The notes below the pieces were generated by a model that ran no database searches, was not told the DNA's origin, and saw only the letters and a list, made by a program, of their open reading frames with translations. Made by a program: the position numbers and the translations under genes. Positions 6,223 to 10,143 of a DNA stretch of 10,143 nucleotides are shown piece after piece. The DNA is from Clostridia bacterium (GTDB lineage Bacteria; Bacillota; Clostridia; Oscillospirales; CAG-272): assembly GCA_900769475.1 (NCBI GenBank), contig CAAGGQ010000056.1, forward strand, positions 1 through 10,143, written 5' to 3'. The stretch's first letter is position 1. Each line of letters begins with the position of its first letter.

Positions 6223-7596
6223 ATGGAAAAAATGTGGGCGGGACGCACCGACGGCGTGGTCTCCAAGATTGCGGACGATTTTAACTCCTCCATTCATTTT
6301 GACGCGCGGATGTACCGCCAGGATATTCAGGGCTCCATGGCCCATGCCACCATGCTGGCGGCGTGCGGTATTTTGACGAATGACGAAAGAGATATCATTC
6401 TGGACGGCTTGCAGTCGATTCTGGAGGATCTGGAGAGCGGCAAGCTGGAGATTGATCCCAACGCCGAGGACATTCACATGTTTATCGAGGCGGTTCTGAC
6501 CTCTCGCATCGGTGACGCGGGCAAGCGCCTGCACACGGCAAGAAGCCGTAACGACCAGGTGGCGTTGGACATCCGTATGTATCTGCGGGACGAGATTGCC
6601 GAGATCAAGGAGCAGATCCGCACACTTCTGGATGCCATCTGCGAGCAAGCAGAAAAGAACCGGGATGCCATTATGCCCGGATATACCCACCTCCAGCGCG
6701 CCCAGCCCATCACCATGGCACACCAGCTTTTGGCGTATGCCATGATGCTAAAGCGGGACATCGGCCGACTCACTGATTGCGCTGCACGTATGAATTATTC
6801 GCCCCTCGGCTCTTGTGCCTTGGCGGGAACCACCTATCCCACCAACCGCCGCATGGTAGCCGATGCCCTGGGCTTCTCGGGGGTTACCGAGAACAGTCTG
6901 GACGGCGTTTCTGACCGCGATTTTTGCGTGGAGCTTCTGTCGGCGCTGTCGCTGATCATGATGCATCTTTCTCGCTTCTCCGAGGAGATCATTTTGTGGT
7001 CGAGCTGGGAGTTCCGCTTTGTAGAGTTGGATGACGCCTATACCACGGGCTCTTCTATCATGCCCCAAAAGAAGAATTCGGATATGGCCGAGCTGGTGCG
7101 CGGAAAGACGGGCCGTGTGTACGGGGACCTGATGGGAACCCTCACCATGCTCAAGGGGCTTCCCCTGGCTTACAATAAGGACATGCAGGAGGACAAGGAG
7201 AGCGTGTTCGATGCGGTGGACACCGTAAAGATGTGCCTTGCTGTGGTTGCTCCCATGATCCGCACTATGCGTGTGAAGAAGGAGAATCTTTACGCCGCGG
7301 CGCAAAAAGGTTTCCTTAATGCCACCGATCTTGCTGATTATCTTACCAAGAAGGGCATGCCCTTCCGCACGGCGTACAAGGCGGTGGGACAGCTGGTAGG
7401 GAAGTGTGTTGCCGAAGGCAAAACGCTGGAATCTCTGACCATGGAGGAATATCGCGCGGTATCCGAGCTTTTCGAGGAGGATCTTTACGAGGAAATCTCC
7501 CTGGAGACCTGCGTTCGGAAGCGCATCTCCGAGGGGGGCACCGGCTATGCATCGGTGGAGGCACAGATCGCGGCGTTACGCGCCTGGTTGCAGTAA
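6223..7596 (+). CDS. argH: argininosuccinate lyase
   Basis: ArgH cleaves argininosuccinate to arginine and fumarate, the final step of arginine biosynthesis. It belongs to the fumarase/aspartase superfamily and acts as a homotetramer in the cytoplasm. At 457 residues it has the normal length. MWAGR near the N-terminus matches the family's LWGGR, HTARSRNDQVALD (104-116) and GYTHLQRAQP (153-162) are the conserved active-site segments, and GSSIMPQKKN (276-285) is the fumarate-lyase signature loop containing the catalytic serine. The start at 6223 has AAGGA nine bases upstream and gives the expected N-terminus. It lies 260 bases after argG in the same direction, separated by a hairpin cluster, and has its own strong terminator. 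Transcription from the argG promoter is likely; no convincing separate promoter was found. Confidence 0.98.
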   Translation: MEKMWAGRTDGVVSKIADDFNSSIHFDARMYRQDIQGSMAHATMLAACGILTNDERDIILDGLQSILEDLESGKLEIDPNAEDIHMFIEAVLTSRIGDAGKRLHTARSRNDQVALDIRMYLRDEIAEIKEQIRTLLDAICEQAEKNRDAIMPGYTHLQRAQPITMAHQLLAYAMMLKRDIGRLTDCAARMNYSPLGSCALAGTTYPTNRRMVADALGFSGVTENSLDGVSDRDFCVELLSALSLIMMHLSRFSEEIILWSSWEFRFVELDDAYTTGSSIMPQKKNSDMAELVRGKTGRVYGDLMGTLTMLKGLPLAYNKDMQEDKESVFDAVDTVKMCLAVVAPMIRTMRVKKENLYAAAQKGFLNATDLADYLTKKGMPFRTAYKAVGQLVGKCVAEGKTLESLTMEEYRAVSELFEEDLYEEISLETCVRKRISEGGTGYASVEAQIAALRAWLQ

Positions 7597-7626
7597 TTCT
7601 CTCGGGCGATGAGCGCTTAAAAACAG

Positions 7627-7656
7627 AAAAGGGACGGTCTCAGACCGTCCTTTTCC
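7627..7656 (+). terminator. rho-independent terminator after argH
   Basis: GGACGGTC (7632-7639) pairs with GACCGTCC (7643-7650) around TCA, preceded by AAAAG and followed by TTTTCC. It lies 35 bases after the argH stop and ends the arginine operon. Confidence 0.88.
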
Positions 7657-7749
7657 TATGGCGCATGGCAAAAAATACCGAGAATCGACTTTTTTAAAAC
7701 CTTCATTAATATATTTATATCTTTTTAAAAATTATTTGCGCGAGAATTA

Positions 7750-7778
7750 TTGACAAATGGCAAAGAAAGTGCTACAAT
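7750..7778 (+). promoter_or_regulatory. SigA promoter of the secreted-protein gene
   Basis: A perfect TTGACA (7750-7755) and TACAAT (7773-7778) are 17 bases apart. An AT-rich stretch at 7690-7740 lies just upstream and could serve as an UP element. Transcription should start near 7785, about 60 bases before the gene start. Confidence 0.88.
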
Positions 7779-7845
7779 AATACTGTGTTCTTATCAGCTC
7801 TCATTATGGGAGCCATATTCTAAAAGAAAGAAAGGAAAGAAAACA

Positions 7846-10062
7846 ATGAAAAGAACAACAATGCGTGTACTCAGCGTACTGCTGTCTCTGCTTCTGGTCA
7901 TGTCCCTGGCGCCTCTGAGCGTGCTGGCGGAGGAGATCTATGTGGCAAAGATTGGCGACGTTGAGTACAAAACTTTGAAAGACGCTTTTAAGGCTCTTCA
8001 AGAAGGTCAGACGATTACCATCTACGAAGGAACTTATCCTGCTCTTAGTGTGAGCCTTAAGGACAATGTTTCCATCATTGGTGAGGGAGACGTTGTTATC
8101 GAGGGCAATTTTAGCCTGACTGGTAAAAACTACTATGTAAAGAACATTGATGTTTCCAATCCCAGCGGAAGTGCTCTTTACACCAATGGTTATGGTACGC
8201 TTGAAGATTGTAGCTTTGTTGGTTCCAATGGTACTCGTTGGTGCTATGCAAATGGCGGTGAAGTTGTCTTTAAGAACTGCTTCGTTAAGGGCGCTGTTTA
8301 CGGTATCCATTTCGATGGTGGTAACGGTAAGGTTATTATTGATGGCTCTACCGTTTCCGGTTGGACCAGCTTTGGCGGAACTCTTAGCGAAATCAAGATG
8401 AAGGATACCACTTTCGAAGAGGGTGGCTATAACTACATCCGCTTCTATCAGGATGCCGTAATCGAGGGTTGCACCTTTAATGAGGACATGGCCATCGATG
8501 TTGCAGGTGATGCAGAGACTAAGGTTGAAATTACCGAATCCGTTGTGGAAGGCGGTGCTCCCATCGAATCTCTGTTTAGCGCAGCTGATTTGGAATCCAG
8601 TGTTGCTGCCGGTGTAGCAAAGGTAAACGGTATTAACTACAAGACTCTTGCTGAGGCTATCGCAGCTGCACGTGCTGGTGACACTATTTACGTTATCGCT
8701 GAGATTGATGATAAGGGCTTTACTGTTGACAAGTCCGTGACTATCGATTTCAACGGCTTTACTTACATTGTAAATGCTCCCGTTGCCGGCTCTGACGGCA
8801 TCGCAATCAAGTCTGGTCTGAACGTAACCCTGAAGAACGGTGCGATTGTCGCTGCTTCCAACAATGTCTACGCCCTGATCCAGAACTCCGCAAACCTCAC
8901 CGTAGAGGATATGACCATCCGTGGCGGCAACGCAAAGTTTGCTCTGAGTAACAACATTTGTAAGGTACAGATCCTGGGCGATACCAACATTTACGCTCAG
9001 AACATCGCCTTCGACGCATATGCATACTGCACCGTGACCGTAAACACCACCGGTGTGATCGACGGTAACATCCAGGTATCCGGTAAGAACGCAAGCCTGA
9101 CCGTGGAGAACGGTAACTTCACCGTAGCTCCCAAGGCTGAGTGGCTGGCAGAGAATGCTATTCTTACTGAGAAGGCAAACGGCACCTACCTGGTAAAGAA
9201 GGCCGTTGGTATCGTTGGTACCAACATGACCCTGGGCAGCGCCCTGAACGTAAACTTCTACGTAAACAAGGCTGACCTGAAGGGCATCGACTACTACGCA
9301 ATCATCACCGAGACCGCCGCTGACGGAACCGTGAAGACCGTAAAGGTTCCCTACGCAGCATGGACCGCAAAGGGCGATCTGCTCAAGATCACCTTCCAGG
9401 GCCTGGCCGCAAAGGAAATGTCTGACACTCTCACCATTCAGATCTTTGATAGCAACACCGACGTAGCTGTAAGCAAGCTTCACAAGGATAGCGTAAGAGA
9501 TTATGCAATGAGAGTTCTGGCCAAGGCCGAGACCACTGCAAAGGAAAAGACTCTGATCGTAGATATGCTGAACTACGGTGCAGCAGCACAGAAGTTCTTC
9601 AACTACAACACCGAGAACCTTGCAAATGCACTCCTCTCTGATGAGCAGAAGGGCTTCGCAACCGCAGAAGTGACCGCTGAGGATAAGAGAGTGAAGGGCG
9701 AGAAGTACGTAGGCTCCATGCTGAAGCTGGAGAACAGCGTACAGCTGGTACTGGTATTCGAAGGTCTGACCGAGGATATGGTAGCTATGGTAACCTACGA
9801 GGGACAGAGCGAGCCCATGATCCTGGATAGCAGCAAGTTTGTATACAACAGCAACGGCCAGGTAGCCATCGTGATCGACACCCTGGAGCCTGCAGATGCA
9901 TCCAAGGTAGTGACCTGTATGATCGTTGACGGCGGCGAAGTGATCTCCACGGTAAGCGATAGCATCGAGAGCTACGTAGCAAGAGTAAACAATGGCGCAG
10001 GTGCCAACGAACTGTACGATGCCATTCTGAAGTTCGCAGCATCCGCAGCAGCAAACAAGTAA
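7846..10062 (+). CDS. secreted beta-helix-like protein with conserved C-terminal module of unknown function
   Basis: A 738-residue exported protein of unknown function. Residues 1-28 are a signal peptide (KRTTMR, a leucine-rich core, then VLA before EE). Two beta-helix-like modules follow, at about 33-245 and 257-450. Each opens with the same motif, AKIGDVEYKTLKDAFKA (34-50) and AKVNGINYKTLAEAIAA (258-274), then short strands with turns such as VEDMTI and LKNGAIV, typical of right-handed parallel beta-helices; no catalytic residues were recognised. Residues 456-738 form a separate module beginning GTNMTLGSALNVNFYV and containing LNYGAAAQKFFNYNTENL (575-592). I remember this module from many secreted Clostridia proteins, without an assigned function. 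No transmembrane, sortase, dockerin or S-layer motif is seen. The start at 7846 follows AAAGGA; an upstream in-frame TTG at 7750 lies in the promoter and is rejected. A surface or extracellular binding role is a guess. Confidence 0.9.
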   Translation: MKRTTMRVLSVLLSLLLVMSLAPLSVLAEEIYVAKIGDVEYKTLKDAFKALQEGQTITIYEGTYPALSVSLKDNVSIIGEGDVVIEGNFSLTGKNYYVKNIDVSNPSGSALYTNGYGTLEDCSFVGSNGTRWCYANGGEVVFKNCFVKGAVYGIHFDGGNGKVIIDGSTVSGWTSFGGTLSEIKMKDTTFEEGGYNYIRFYQDAVIEGCTFNEDMAIDVAGDAETKVEITESVVEGGAPIESLFSAADLESSVAAGVAKVNGINYKTLAEAIAAARAGDTIYVIAEIDDKGFTVDKSVTIDFNGFTYIVNAPVAGSDGIAIKSGLNVTLKNGAIVAASNNVYALIQNSANLTVEDMTIRGGNAKFALSNNICKVQILGDTNIYAQNIAFDAYAYCTVTVNTTGVIDGNIQVSGKNASLTVENGNFTVAPKAEWLAENAILTEKANGTYLVKKAVGIVGTNMTLGSALNVNFYVNKADLKGIDYYAIITETAADGTVKTVKVPYAAWTAKGDLLKITFQGLAAKEMSDTLTIQIFDSNTDVAVSKLHKDSVRDYAMRVLAKAETTAKEKTLIVDMLNYGAAAQKFFNYNTENLANALLSDEQKGFATAEVTAEDKRVKGEKYVGSMLKLENSVQLVLVFEGLTEDMVAMVTYEGQSEPMILDSSKFVYNSNGQVAIVIDTLEPADASKVVTCMIVDGGEVISTVSDSIESYVARVNNGAGANELYDAILKFAASAAANK

Positions 10063-10090
10063 TAGAAAAAGAACAAAGGAGGGAATAGAA

Positions 10091-10143
10091 ATGAAGAATT
10101 ATGAGAGAGCGATGATCGAGATCATCGAGCTGGAAGTGGAGGA
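10091..10143 (+). CDS. small protein of unknown function (3' end outside window)
   Basis: An ATG preceded by AAAGGAGGG (about eight bases upstream) opens a frame reading MKNYERAMIEIIELEVE before the window ends. The ribosome binding site is the best in the window, and the gap to the secreted-protein stop is only 28 bases with no terminator, so the two genes are probably co-transcribed. The start resembles short Clostridia proteins of about 50-70 residues that begin MKKYExPxxEVIELexED; that resemblance is from memory. No function is known to me. Total length and any C-terminal motif cannot be seen. Confidence 0.75.
   Translation, partial: MKNYERAMIEIIELEVE

Noticed and set aside
7750..7845. 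N-terminal extension of the secreted protein from a TTG at 7750
   Set aside because: It starts on the -35 hexamer of the gene's own promoter and would bury the signal peptide; the ATG at 7846 has a ribosome binding site.
7804..9483. Minus-strand open frame of 559 codons antisense to the secreted protein gene
   Set aside because: No recognisable domain and low-complexity composition mirroring the beta-helix repeats; the plus-strand gene has promoter, ribosome binding site and signal peptide.

Overview
The window looks like a stretch of chromosome from a Clostridia-type Bacillota, probably a gut or animal-associated anaerobe. This is inferred from strong AGGAGG-type ribosome binding sites, near-consensus SigA promoters (TTGACA / TATAAT), balanced base composition in the genes, and a secreted protein whose C-terminal module I know mainly from uncultured Clostridia. 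No tRNA, rRNA, CRISPR array, transposase or phage gene was seen.

Left part, minus strand (about 3724 down to 1): a sugar-utilisation operon. A near-perfect promoter drives a GH32 beta-fructosidase, then a PfkB-family fructokinase, then a GH30 glycoside hydrolase that runs off the left edge. None of the three has a signal peptide, so imported fructosyl oligosaccharides or sucrose would be cut and phosphorylated in the cytoplasm. No transporter lies in the window. The GH32-kinase gap carries a hairpin that resembles a repeated intergenic element.

Centre (about 3725-4640): a decayed region. It holds a lipoprotein signal-peptide fragment with its own promoter and a hairpin terminator, about 170 bp with nothing recognisable, and the frameshifted C-terminal DNA-binding end of an AraC-family regulator. 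That regulator may once have controlled the sugar operon.

Right-centre, plus strand (4536-7654): arginine biosynthesis. argG and argH carry out the last two steps, citrulline to argininosuccinate to arginine. Upstream of argG are a perfect ARG-box (ArgR operator) and a second weaker one over the -10 box, with centres 125 bp apart. The argG-argH gap of 260 bp is filled by a run of hairpins. A rho-independent terminator follows argH.

Right end, plus strand (7750-10143): a strong promoter drives a 738-residue secreted protein with two beta-helix-like modules and a conserved C-terminal module of unknown function. It is followed, without a visible terminator, by the start of a small gene encoding MKNYERAMIEIIELEVE, cut by the window end. 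This pair is the least characterised part of the window.
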